A DNA stretch of 64,000 nucleotides from NCBI GenBank assembly GCA_014825775.1, contig MVAQ01000059.1, forward strand, positions 1-64,000. Reading direction: 5' to 3'. The first letter of the stretch is position 1, and each line of letters starts with the position of its first letter. Positions 47,119 through 58,108 of this stretch are shown here, in pieces. The notes under the pieces are model-generated. The model saw only the letters and a list, made by a program, of their open reading frames with translations. It was not told the DNA's origin and did no database searches. This DNA is from Krasilnikovozyma curviuscula. Its lineage: Eukaryota; Basidiomycota; Tremellomycetes; Cystofilobasidiales; Mrakiaceae. The position numbers and the translations under genes were made by a program.

Positions 47119-48308
47119 ATGACATCGTACCAAAAACGTAATCCACGGGTCTTCCACGCTCCCGTCCAGAAGTTTGCAGCGAGCAGGTATCTACCCGTTG
47201 GGGTTTTCTTCATTCTTGTCGGAAACGCAGCCTGGTTTGGTCTAAGAGGCACAGATCCAAAACGTAGTCAGGAACGAATTAAAGCAACCACTCAGGCACA
47301 GACGAAGCAGCAGCAGCTGGCCAGAGAAGGAAGTGTGGTGATTGATGGCCCTAAAGATGGCGAGCAGCCTGTGAAGGTTGCTGGCATCAGGTTGGATAGC
47401 GAGGAGAGTATGTTCGCTGGTGGAATGAGGAAGAATGAGCAGGGAGAGTTTGTAGACGAAAATGGGAAACCTTGCAAGGTGAGAACAAATAACCTCTCTT
47501 CTTCTCTTCTTATCATTCAGCTCTTAGTGCTAAACTTCCTCTGTGTAGGCGTGCACGTCCTTCTCCACTTGGAACCCAAGCGGCTCATCGGCAACCTTCA
47601 AAGCCAAGAATCCAGCTTCGTCTTCATCCTCATCATCGTCGTCGTCATCTACTACTAAAACTATAAGCCCACCATCCTCAAATTCAGGAGCCCTCGCAGC
47701 CTCAGTCCTCTCCGCCGCAAATGGTGTGAGCCCTTTTTCTGAGCATGAAGACTGTCCACCAGATGTGGGTGAGTAATTGATCCAGTACCTTTTTTCGACC
47801 ATCGTTAATTGATGTTTCTCTTTCTTGCGCCCATCCTTCCTATTTACAGAAATCATAGGTCGTGCGACGTGGACCTTCCTGCACACAACGGCAGCGTATC
47901 TTCCATCTGAGACGCTCAATCCTATCCAGCAAAAGCATATGACGAACGTGGTCAACTCTATTGCTGGAACGTATCCTTGTCCTCATTGCAGGAGCGACTT
48001 CGCTGAAAAGGTGAGAGCTGCTGCTTTCATTTCACTTCTCGCTGAAGCCTTGATACCAGCACCTCCCCTGATCACTGCCTGACTACCTATACTCTAAATT
48101 TTTCTTCTTGGTCCTTATCGTAAATCTACATGACCAGATTAAGTCATCCCCTCTCACTCCCGAAATCCTAAAATCCCGCTCGCAACTCTCCATCTGGTTA
48201 TGTGAGCGACACAACGAGGTCAACTTGAAACTCGGCAAGGATGAATTTGACTGCAAAGGGTGCAATTCAAGGTGGAGAGATGGCCCGGGGGATGGGAGGT
48301 GTGATTGA
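47119..48308 (+). CDS. ERV1: FAD-linked sulfhydryl oxidase, ERV1 type, with N-terminal membrane anchor
   Basis: Four exons (47119-47478, 47549-47768, 47850-48010, 48138-48308) give 303 residues. The N-terminus has a basic lead (MTSYQKRNPRVFHAPVQKFA) and one hydrophobic span (YLPVGVFFILVGNAAWFGLR). Next come a linker and the shuttle-type CxxC, KPCKACTSF, whose Cys pair straddles an intron. A Ser run leads to the catalytic domain: IIGRATWTFLHTTAAYLPSE, YPCPHCRSDF (redox CxxC), WLCERHNEVNLKLGK, and the C-terminal DCKGCNSRWRDGPGDGRCD that binds FAD. This is the Erv1/ALR oxidase of the Mia40 import pathway in the intermembrane space. The membrane span is unusual for Erv1, which is normally soluble, and would tether it to the inner membrane. 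Confidence 0.9.
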
Positions 48309-49530
48309 ATCAATTTTTCCATGAGAATGACGATTACAAACACGTACTCAGAAGGTTTTCGCTCGAACATCGCAAGGTATACCTTTATCTCATTTATATT
48401 CCTTTTGGGTACTCGCTTGATTTAGAAGGTGGGTCTTTTTTTAACATATTGAGGTCAACGAGCAAGTGGCAAAAATTGGTTTTTAAATGAAAACACCTAG
48501 GAAAGCACAACGGCGATCGTTTGAAAACTTGTAACAGAGTATTCACCTAAACCGTGGTAAGAAGGTAGTGAACATCTTCATTGTTAGCCATCTTCTGGAA
48601 CAGATTGGACCTTGTTCGGGTGGTGATCAGCGTTGCAGATCGAACATCGCGGGTGGGAAAACTATGTAGTTGTGAGACCACCAGTGCGGAGATGGTTATA
48701 CCAACAATTATAGCTCGGACCTAGCACGAATGATCCTCCGCTGTAAGCCTAGTCAGGTAGTTAGTAAGCCAGAACTCGGATTTTTTAGGGGTGATTTCGT
48801 TCGCAGCTGTGCGTCTGCGCCTTTAAGTTTTCATCCTTTTCTCGCCCATCGCAAGCAAGCTTTGCTGCCCCCCAAAGAGAAAGCTGTATTTATCCCCGGC
48901 AAGTAGTTTATGACAAATATTGGGGCAGAATCAGACCGATATTACTGGCCTCGCGCCTGCGCCTCTCCCGCGTGCGAATAGCAAAGTCCTTCTTATCCAC
49001 GACAAGCTCGCTGCACCAAACTTTTTTAGATTTCTAACGACGATACCTCAACCTCACTAGGTCCTGGAAGTCTTTCATTAGGAGTGTCGGTCTGTGAGAC
49101 TGGGCTCGAAGACGTGTTGAAGAGTCCCGTCGGGTGAGGACTCAAATTTCTTGGTACAGGTCAGTCGGCGTCGTATTTTCTGCTTTGAAAAACATCATCG
49201 AAAGTCTATAAGTGATAGCACAGGGTAGGCATAATATACAAGCACCTTGCTAAGCCATTATGAGGCGATGGATGGCCCTGGGGGACGGCTGTTACATTTT
49301 TCGAGGATGGCGCGTGCCAGCAGGATTTGTTGTGACGACGAGATGAAGGTAGAATCAGGCTGCTTAACCTCACCTTTCCACATGTCGGGATGTGTATGGC
49401 TCTGGTTCTTTATATGGGTATCCATCGGCAGCTGATTTGACAAGCTTGGCCTGTAATTGATCCGAACGCTAACGTATTTTGGTTTCTCTTTCCCTGCTTT
49501 TCAAACAAGGGGTTCAGCAAACCAAATAGC
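48309..49530. other. 1.2 kb intergenic region
   Basis: It contains the ERV1 3' flank and the promoter/leader of the ING gene. No gene, RNA or repeat is supported. Confidence 0.5.
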
Positions 49531-51433
49531 ATGGAATTGCCCCCTCCTCCACACATGGAAGAAGAATATGATACTGTGGAAGATGAGGACCTCATCATGC
49601 TGGAGCAGTACGCCGACAGCATGGACTCGTTCCCGTTGGAGCTCACTCGAGGGTTAGGTGATCTCAGGGAGTTGGATTCCGTTCTGAGTTGTAAATTTTC
49701 GTTCTTTGACCTATTATTTGAAGCCCGGCTGTCCTCTGATCTTCTTGTTCTTGCGACAGCATCTCTCATCCACCTCACCAATCGGATTCGATCATTGACA
49801 ACTGCAGTTCTTGACAAATCGGTTTCGCCTGAAGAGAGGTTGATGCTGCTTCAAAGTGTCGCTCAGGACGCCGCTCAATTCAAGAAAGGAGGACAGGAAA
49901 AGGTGTCTGCAGTGAAGGACATCTGCAAAAACGTAGGTGTATTGGCGCCGCCAAAAATTCCGCTGTTTACCGTTGGGATCGCCCTAAACTGACAGGCGAT
50001 CCCCGTTGTTTAGACTGCATCACAACAGCAACATATGGGCGATTTGCTTAGGTCTGCTACTAACCTCTTCATCCCAGTCACACCACCACCTCCCAAACCC
50101 AAGCAGCTACCCAAGACGAAAGAGCTCCAAGAAGCGACCAAACCAACAAGGATCATGGCCCGCCAGACGACAAGCAGACAGCAACAACAACCAGCTCAGA
50201 TTGCACCTAGAGAAGCCAGTCACCAACCTCTCCCCGAACCTGAGAAACGTGAAATTCGTGCGACCCGCTCTGTTGCTGCCAGCACCTCCACAGAGCCTCA
50301 GCATAACCATGCAGCAGCAGCAGGTCCATCATCATCAACCAGACCGTCGAGGTTCACAAAAGAAGTCCCTGCGATTGCTCCACCCCCTCCAGCATCAAAA
50401 CCGACGTCCCGAAAAAGGAGACAGAGGACTGACTCCGATGACGACGACATCTTTCTCGTTGCACCTTCGCCGAGCAAACAAGCAGCTGCTACTGCTGCAC
50501 CGCCGACGGCAACACGAACATCCACACGAGTCCGACGCACATCAACCACTCAGCAGCCCAACATGGTCCCTCTTGGATCCTCAACGGAGTCTGAACCCTC
50601 CTCCCGCGAATCATCGGTGTTCTCAGACCCAGCACCTCTCATTGACCCACATCCAACAGTTTTAACGCCTTTAAAACCGGCCCCTTCGCACCAGTCCTTT
50701 ATCGACATCGTCTTCGATGGTGCAGGAGCGGTGATAGCTGGGAACAGCGCGCCGGATGTTGCAGTGGATCAACACGGCGGTAAAGATGAGGACGTGGATA
50801 TGGATGAGATTGAAACCTCCATGGAAAAGAGCTATTGTATTTGTGGGACTGGTGAAGATGGGCGAATGATTGCCTGTGATGATGATCAATGTCGTGTTGA
50901 ATGGGTAACAACAAGAGCCCTTCATTCTTTCCTTTTTACATATTTCCCTTTCAACTGACAAATACTTTCTATCTTCTGTAATGTAGTACCACCTTGAATG
51001 CCTCGATCTCCCAGCTCCACCACCAAAAGGCAAGTGGATCTGTGACGACTGTCTTCAACGCCGCGCCTATTCGTATCATGAACAAGGCACACCCGACCTG
51101 CCTCTGCCACACGACTTCTCCGAGTGGACTGACACTGAACGCGAGCGGTATTACCTCGAAAAACGGCATCGACCAGGATATAGCGCCCACCGCGCCCTCG
51201 AGGACTACCAGCGGGCGGAGAGGGAGTTCTACGAATCAGACGAAGTCGGTGAGAGGGCTGCTAGGAGGAGAATCAAGATGGAGGATGTTCTCAATAGCAA
51301 CACCAACAGTGATGCTGGTTCTAGTAGGGCACCAGGAACGACTGTCTATGGTACGGCTGAAATGTCGAGTGACTTGTCGCAGAGGAGAGGGAGCTCCGGT
51401 GGGATCAAAGTTTGGGAAGAACCACCAAGATGA
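49531..51433 (+). CDS. ING-family PHD-finger chromatin protein
   Basis: ATG 49531 opens MELPPPPHMEEEYDTVEDED. The ING N-terminal helical region follows: ADSMDSFPLELTRGLGDLRE, then SLIHLTNRIRSLTTAVLD. A 250-residue low-complexity linker, rich in Pro/Ala/Gln with basic patches (KPTSRKRRQRTDSDDDD), separates it from a C4HC3 PHD finger: YCICGTGEDGRMIACDDDQC, then VEWYHLECLDLPAPPPKGKW and ICDDC. Such proteins read H3K4me3 within acetyltransferase or deacetylase complexes (Yng1, Yng2, Pho23 in yeast). Unusually, about 120 charged residues follow the PHD, with a Tyr/Arg-rich stretch (RERYYLEKRHRPGYSAHRAL). The stop is TGA 51431-51433. Which complex it joins cannot be told. Confidence 0.88.
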
Positions 51434-51767
51434 CGCAAGACGATATGATGAAGGGGGGAAAGTATGAGCCAGAAGGTGGTGGTGCTGTTGTTGTATTGAA
51501 GCTCTCTTTCTCAAGTTGCGATCTACTGCTGGGCTGTAAGAGGAAGGCGCAACATATGCTTTGTTGTCTTAGTCAAACTCCCAATGAGGCTGTTGTCTCT
51601 GATTCCAACCGTATTGCAATGTTCATGTATATCCTCTCGACGACTGAAGAAATGAGCCATTTGTGGCGACCAGGTCACCTACCGAGTTCGCGCCGCTTGC
51701 ATTCTGTTTGCCCAGCAACCAAGATCGACTTCTTCTTGCCAGCCCTTCGTTTCATCTCACCGCCCTG
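51434..51767. other. short intergenic region
   Basis: The 334 bp hold the ING 3' flank and the Rab-like promoter. No gene is seen. Confidence 0.5.
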
Positions 51768-53542
51768 ATGGGCTCTTATAAGCCGTACGAGGTAGAGCAG
51801 CCTCTAAAGAGGTCCAGCTTAAAGATCTGTATCGTTGGAGACTCGTCGGGTGAGGAATTATCAGCCCATTCCATTTCGAATTGCACTGGCCATTCGCGAT
51901 CACTAATTCCGTTTCTTTCACAAGTTGGGAAGACTAGTATCCGAGACCAAGTGAGCCGCTCCTTCTATACCGTTTATAAATTGTTTGTCGCACTGGACTG
52001 ACCTTGTCTGCTTGTGCCTTCAGTATCTCACGCGGCGGTTCTCACCTTCATACCGAGCGACGATTGGAGCTGACTTTATTTCTAAGATGGTACCCGTGGG
52101 CAAAGGAAGAGAAGCCTCATTACAGATATGGGACACTGCAGGGGTGAGTCCCCTCGAAGGGTGTCGCTGTTGATTCGCCTGGTTGAGGGAACGTGGGCCT
52201 CATTCTTACCTCTTCCTTTCGCTTCGATTTACAACAACAGCAAGAGAGGTTCTCTTCTCTCTCCTCGGCATTCTTCAGGGGCTCAGATGCAGTGCTGTTC
52301 GTGTACGACGTGACATCTCCAGCATCTCTGCAGGGTCTCAAGAAGTGGTTCAACGTCTTTTGCGACAAATGTCCGGTAGAGACCAACTCCCAGAAGAGGG
52401 TATTTCCGTTCATGGTATTTGGGAACAAAACGGATCTGCTGGCTTCAAGCCATCCAGATGCATTTGTCAGTGAGGAGGAGGTGAAGAAGCTGTTTGAAGA
52501 CGAACTGCTACCTCAGCCCAAGAAACCAAAACTGCCGCCCCCGTTGACGAGCAACAACAACAACATCTCCAACTCTACATCAACTGGCTCAATAATAGGA
52601 AGATTTAGGACAAATTCCAGAGCTAGAGCACCAGCAACAACTCAGCAATCGCAGGCGACACGATCGATTGACATTCTCCCTTCACCCTCCAAACTGAACT
52701 CAACGCCCAACTCCTCTTACTTCGGAAAAGCAACAACAACATCTAACAAGGAATCATCCAACAATTTGAAACACTCATCAACGTATACTTCTGTCTACCT
52801 GACACCCTCCTCGTCCTTGTATGATCTCCAGTCGTACGCCGCAGCCAACGAACCACCGAAGTACCCACTCTACTCCACGTCTGGCAGCTCCTACGGTGGA
52901 GGATCTCTATCAGGTCCTTTGGGCAAAGGGAATTCTATTCAAACACATTCGTCCAACAAACAAGAAACCCTCTCCACTGTTGCATTCCCCTCGTCCTCCT
53001 CCGTGTCCGGCGCGACCGCGACGGCAGGCTCGTCGACGCGCAACTTCCACAAACGAGAACGTTCCACATCGAGACTATCGACGAGAAGTACTTCTCGTGC
53101 CCGCCATCGTTCCAACGCTAGTTTCGGTGGGCAGAAGGATGGCGCTGGGGGGAGAGGGATAATGGGGCCTTCGCATCGGGAGGAAGAGGAGGAGGATGAA
53201 GAGGAAGATGGGGATAGCTATTGGGACGAGGAAGAAGATCCTGATGAAGGGCCGAGGTTCTTTAGAGGGAGTGCGAAAACAGGTGAAGGTCTGGATGGAG
53301 TGTTTGAGTATGTTGCAAGGGTGAGTTGTGCAACGGCGGCCATCTTCTTCCCCTTTATCCCTTCCACTGAATATATCTCTTTCTGATCAATGCAGCGAGT
53401 GATACACCGACTAGACTGGGAGGAAAACCATTTCGACAGGCACTCGAACTCAGATGGGTTCTCACTATCGAGTCGAACGAATGTAATGCTTGAAGTTGAC
53501 GGTGATGGTCATCAAAAAGGGATGAGAGGGAAGTGTTGCTAG
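51768..53542 (+). CDS. Rab7-like small GTPase with a large insertion
   Basis: Five exons (51768-51849, 51925-51950, 52024-52143, 52241-53320, 53396-53542) give 484 residues, against about 205 for Rab7/Ypt7. Motifs are G1 GDSSVGKT (residues 24-31), switch I RFSPSYRATIGADF, G3 WDTAGQERF, VYDVTSPASLQGLKKWF, G4 GNKTD (138-141) and G5 GSAKTGEGLDGVFEYVARR (SAK at 420-422). Between G4 and G5 lie about 278 residues where 30 are usual. The insert is Ser/Asn/Thr-rich with a basic patch and a Glu/Asp run. The C-terminus KCC is a Rab geranylgeranylation site. The switch and effector regions point to late-endosome/vacuole traffic. All exon joins are in frame, so the insertion is not a splicing guess. Confidence 0.85.
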
Positions 53543-54266
53543 TGTAGAAGTTTTCGAAAGGTGTCTGGTTTTTAGGGAAGAGTTCATCTTGCTTTGATCT
53601 CTAAGGTCGCAATCGGCAATTGGATCTTGTTTTCTTGACTTTTTTTTGGTTTGTAGATAGAATTTATTACGTAACTCTAATTCTCATATTTTTAGATTGT
53701 AACTCCGTTTTGGTTTCTGTCGTCTACCTGCAAAGAAAAAACTTAATCGCTGCCCTAACGACTCGCACTTTAACATGTAGAACGATCGATACTCCACCTT
53801 CAGACTCATCTACTCAGTGAAGTTAGCCCAATCCATGCAATCTACCTTTCTGTCCTTCAAGGATGGATTTAAACATCAAACTAGAGATAGAAATATGAGC
53901 ACTATTCATTCGCCAGCATCAACGTACAAGTACAGGTATGCTTGCTACCCTTCCACAAACACGGCGTACAGGCGCGTCCTAGTTCATTTGAACATCAGCT
54001 GCGACCTGCTACGAGTTATTCTTGTCTCGCATTATGATTTAACTAATATTGAAGGTCTTCAGCTGTATCGATATGGTCCTAAAACTGTACTCAGCGAGAC
54101 GTGATGGTGGGACAACATTCTTACTTTCTCGATTGACAACACAGCAGGTGATGTATACAACGATAAGGCTCATTTGTGAATGAGAGCGCTATCATATCAT
54201 GAAGTAGGCGTATATTGTAGGTGAAAGTAAACAACGACATATTCGTTATCCTCGACAATGTGTCTT
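53543..54266. other. convergent intergenic region
   Basis: The 724 bp lie between the Rab-like gene and the third Zn2Cys6 gene. Only 3' flanks are seen; no gene is supported. Confidence 0.5.
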
Positions 54267-57200
54267 CTACTCGGTAGGAAGCTGGAAGAGTTCTTGCCAG
54301 AACTTGGATAATTCCGCTGGGTCATCTAAGAATGCGAAACAATGAACAGGATATCAGCCAATCTGGAGAAAGCACAGAGAAAAACCTCAACTCACCGCTT
54401 GGGTTGAATGGCATCTGATTCGTCATCATAGGGGGCATAGGAGCCGATACAAATCCAGGATTGGAATCCATCATCTGCGTGTCATATTGGTATGCATTTT
54501 CGTAAGCTAACGTCGTGTCCATTGGTGTTGGGATGGGTGGGGGTAAGTGAGAGGAGCTCAGATTGTTGAGATTGTAATGGGTCGGTGTAGCCGGTTGGAT
54601 GAACGCTGGGAAAGCCGACACGTTGGCTCTTGATTGCGATGTGACCTCTTCTGGATGAGCCCGTTTCGCTTTGTTGTAGATCGATGTTTGTTGTTTAGAT
54701 AATTGCTGCGATGACGGTGATGCTCGAGGAGGAGGAGCACCAGTCTCCTGGTGCTGGCGTTGAGCAAGACTTTCGTCGAAAGAAGTAAATTCAGAAACGC
54801 ATTGAAAAAAGTAAAGAAAATGAAAACAACTAACATTGTGAGATTCTCGAGATCAATCAGTCCATTCCTGAGGCGCTCGTGGGTGTTAGTGATTCGCACT
54901 GGCTGACTGTTCGAAAAGACTTCAACCAAGTGTCGAAGGTCAGACTGTAAGAAAGGAAGCGTTAAAGATGATCATACAAACTGTAAAAAGAAGAGGCAAA
55001 CTTACTCTTGCAGTTTCAGCACTGGGAGAATCAGGTTCTCTTAGAGCGATGAACGCAACGACAGCACCAGCCGAGAACGCTCTCATCCAAATCATAAAAT
55101 ACTTCAAAGCACACATGTCCCTAATCTCAGGATGATGTAGCGACGAGAAGGCCTTTAAAACGAAGTGGGCTGCGTTGAGCGAACGCTTGGAGGATTCTGG
55201 ATACTGCTTCGGGTCTACCATGAGATAAGGTCGATGCAGAGCTAATCTCATCATTTGACTATGAGCGTAAACAGCGTAAACAGCGAAAACGGGGTGATAT
55301 CAGTTAACGCTCTTTCAATGCGATTCTGGAAAAACTGAACTTACGCTTTGATACACATTGCAAAAGATAGCATCAAAGTGAGCCGATCCGTGGTCTTGAT
55401 CAGAACCGACAGATCTGCTGAAGGGTCAAATCTCATTTTCTTCGGCAGAGCTAATTTATTGGAAAGAGAAACGACAACAGTCAGAAATCAACTATGCAAG
55501 ACGTCAAGAAATAGAAGAAGAAGAAAAGAGGTCTCACAAGAGTACCAAGCCACATAATCGTCGTCCAGCTTCAACAAACTAGGGTACGTGCCAGAGAAGT
55601 CTAGCGATGACGGCGCCTTGAGCGTGAAATATCCAAGGTTAGCATTTCGGGTGTACTGTCGGTTCGACTGGCTTTGATATATCCGATGGAGTACCGCTTC
55701 GGCTGGGACAGTCAGCGCCCAATTGACGGCGTGGTAAGTCTACAGAGACGAGAAAGCTCAGTAACAACAATTATGACTAAAATGACAAAAATTGTTTGAC
55801 GTACCATTTCAGTAATCTCATCGCTTCGGACATAGGGAGGTAGTGGCAGGCCGGCGTCAGCTAGTTCCTTCAGCTTGATTTCGCTGATGTCTCTCGGTAA
55901 CTGGGTATCGTAGAAAGTCACTCCACTCGGACGGCCATATGTTGTTGCGACAATAGAGTCGAGGGAGGAAATCGACCACCACATTCTCCTTCGTACCTAG
56001 CAAAGAGATTAAAGTCAGGCGATGGAAGACGACGAGAAGGGGAAGATTAGGTTAGAATAATAAAATGCACCTCTTGTTCAAGAACATCCATTTTGGGGTC
56101 GAGTTTCGAAGGATCTATATGTAGGCCAATAGCTTGAGAATGTCGGATCATGACCCCAACGTGAGACCACAGTTCAGAGATACGTTCGTTGATCATCAAC
56201 CAGAGACCGATGAGGAACACTAGCGCATCGTTCTTGATTAGTCCAATGGGAAGCAGAGGATAAAACTCAAATGACGAGTACTCACTGCTACAGATGGTAT
56301 CCGTGTTGGGATTGGCAGTGAACCCAGAGAGTCGCAAAGCGTTGTAAGCTGCGCTGAGGAAAAGGTCTGACCGCTGGCGGTCGCGAGTCGGGTCGGTACT
56401 CTCTGCAGGAGAGGAGGCCGAGGTGTAGGTCGAGCGGAGGAGGATAGAGAGCGATGTGATGGCGAGGATCTAGAACGTAAAGGAAGCGCAGGGTGGTCAA
56501 CAAAGGGAATGTAAACTTATTAATAATGTTGACTGTGAGCTTACCTTGGAAAGAACAGGCAGACTAGTTTCCATCTTCCCAGAATAGCTCTCTTCATAAA
56601 ACGCCCTGTACTCCTTGGCCATCGTTGGGAGATGCCAAGCGTTGAACACATTCGCAACGTCTCTTGTAAAACTATCCCAAATTTCCTCACTCTGATACAC
56701 GGTCGGAAGCCATACCATCACCTCTTGCTTGAAAGTTTCAATCTCTGAGGACCAGATTGTTGGGAATGGGTAAGCTTGAGAGTTGGAAGGGAGGACGCCG
56801 GAGAGGACTTGATTCTGCACAGACTTGAGGGCTTCTTGCGCGCTCGTCGGCGAGTTTGAGTCTTGTCGGATGTGTTCTGGTGCAAGGTCGACGAGCTTCA
56901 CATATGCCAACGCACAAAAAATAACCGTCAGAACCGATGATACTCTGCGCCGCCAGGTAACAGAAGATAAACGAGGAGGCTGGTAAAAAGACGAGACGCA
57001 CCTTTCTCAACAATCCGTTTCCTGCACTCCCACCGAGGAATAACCTCGAGTTCTTGATATCGCCCATCATGATTTCTTCGCTCCTGATAATATCGAGCGC
57101 GTTGTCCTCGCCCCCACTGCCGCTGGCGAAGCCCGCGAGCTCCCCATCGTCGTCATGCTCGACCTTAACCTTTCTCTGCCTCTTCGCCGCCGCAGCAGTG

Positions 57201-58108
57201 GCACCACGATTCGCTATACTCGTCCCACTCTCCGATACGGCGCCAGTTCGAGGCCGATGGTGCTTGAGCTCGCGAATGACTCCCTCGAGCTCGGCGATGC
57301 GGCTCCTGAGCGAGTCCGCCGTTGGATTGCCTGTCGAGTAAGCCGTACTGAATGGCGGCCCATCTCCCTCAGTGAACTGCTCTTCCGTCGCTGCAGCAGC
57401 AGACGAAGGGCTTGGTGCGACTTCGTACACGCACGTCCCAGTAACACCCAGCTGCGTACACCGGCCACAGGGCCGCTTGCGGTCGCACTTCCGTTTATTC
57501 TGATTACATGGCAGACAACTTTTGATGGGTCTGTTGCGCTTCTTCTTCCTGTGGTCGACCGGACTGCTGGTCGTCGTCGTGGCGGGTTGAGGAGCAGGTG
57601 GAGCGATGGCGAGGCTCGAGAGCTTCTCTTCGACGACGGGGAGCGGTGGCTGATAAGGCGAGTTACGAGCGCCACTTTTGCCCGGTAGAGAAGGTCCTGC
57701 AGGTGGTGGTGCTAGTATTCCAGAGGAGGGATACACAAGGCCCGTTGGGTGAGGATAAGCATGTGAAGGCGGCGGAGGATAACCTAGTTGTTGCTGCTGC
57801 TGCGGGGGTAGAGCCTGTTGTTGTTGGTAAGGATACTCGTTCATTGAAGGTTGGTAGGGCTGGGGCGGGTAAGGTGGGCCACCGTGGCTCGCAGCAGGGG
57901 TGGGGAGCGACTGGATCGATGGTGCTGGCGAAGGGTAGAGAAACTGGGAGGAACCGATGCTGGCTGCTGGTGTACCGTAGGGGACGGGTGGGAAAGGTTG
58001 GAACGGGGTGAAGTCCCCTCTGGGCTGAGTCGTGTACAAGGGGGGCTGCTGTCGTTGTTGCTGCTGGCGATTGTTCGTGCCTTCGGGGTATTGAGTCGTC
58101 GACGTCAT
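54267..58108 (-). CDS. Zn2Cys6 transcription factor with Gln/Pro-rich N-terminus
   Basis: ATG 58108 opens MTSTTQYPEGTNNRQQQQRQ. About 195 residues rich in Pro, Gln and Tyr precede the zinc cluster SCLPCNQNKRKCDRKRPC, then GRCTQLGVTGTC (C-x2-C-x6-C-x5-C-x2-C-x8-C). A helix for dimerisation (LRSRIAELEGVIRELKHH) and a basic stretch (AAKRQRKVKVEHDDD) follow. The middle-homology region spans several exons: AYNALRLSGFTANP, VGVMIRHSQAIGLHIDPSKL, then RRRMWWSISSLDSIVATTYG and RPSGVTF. The C-terminal part is Asn/Pro/Met-rich, ending ELSKFWQELFQLPTE at TAG 54269-54267. At least nine exons are needed. The first exon alone runs over 1 kb. Target genes are unknown. Confidence 0.88.

Noticed and set aside
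57155..57688. Plus-strand open frames opposite the third Zn2Cys6 gene
   Set aside because: They are antisense shadows of the long first exon, which has a clear zinc cluster.
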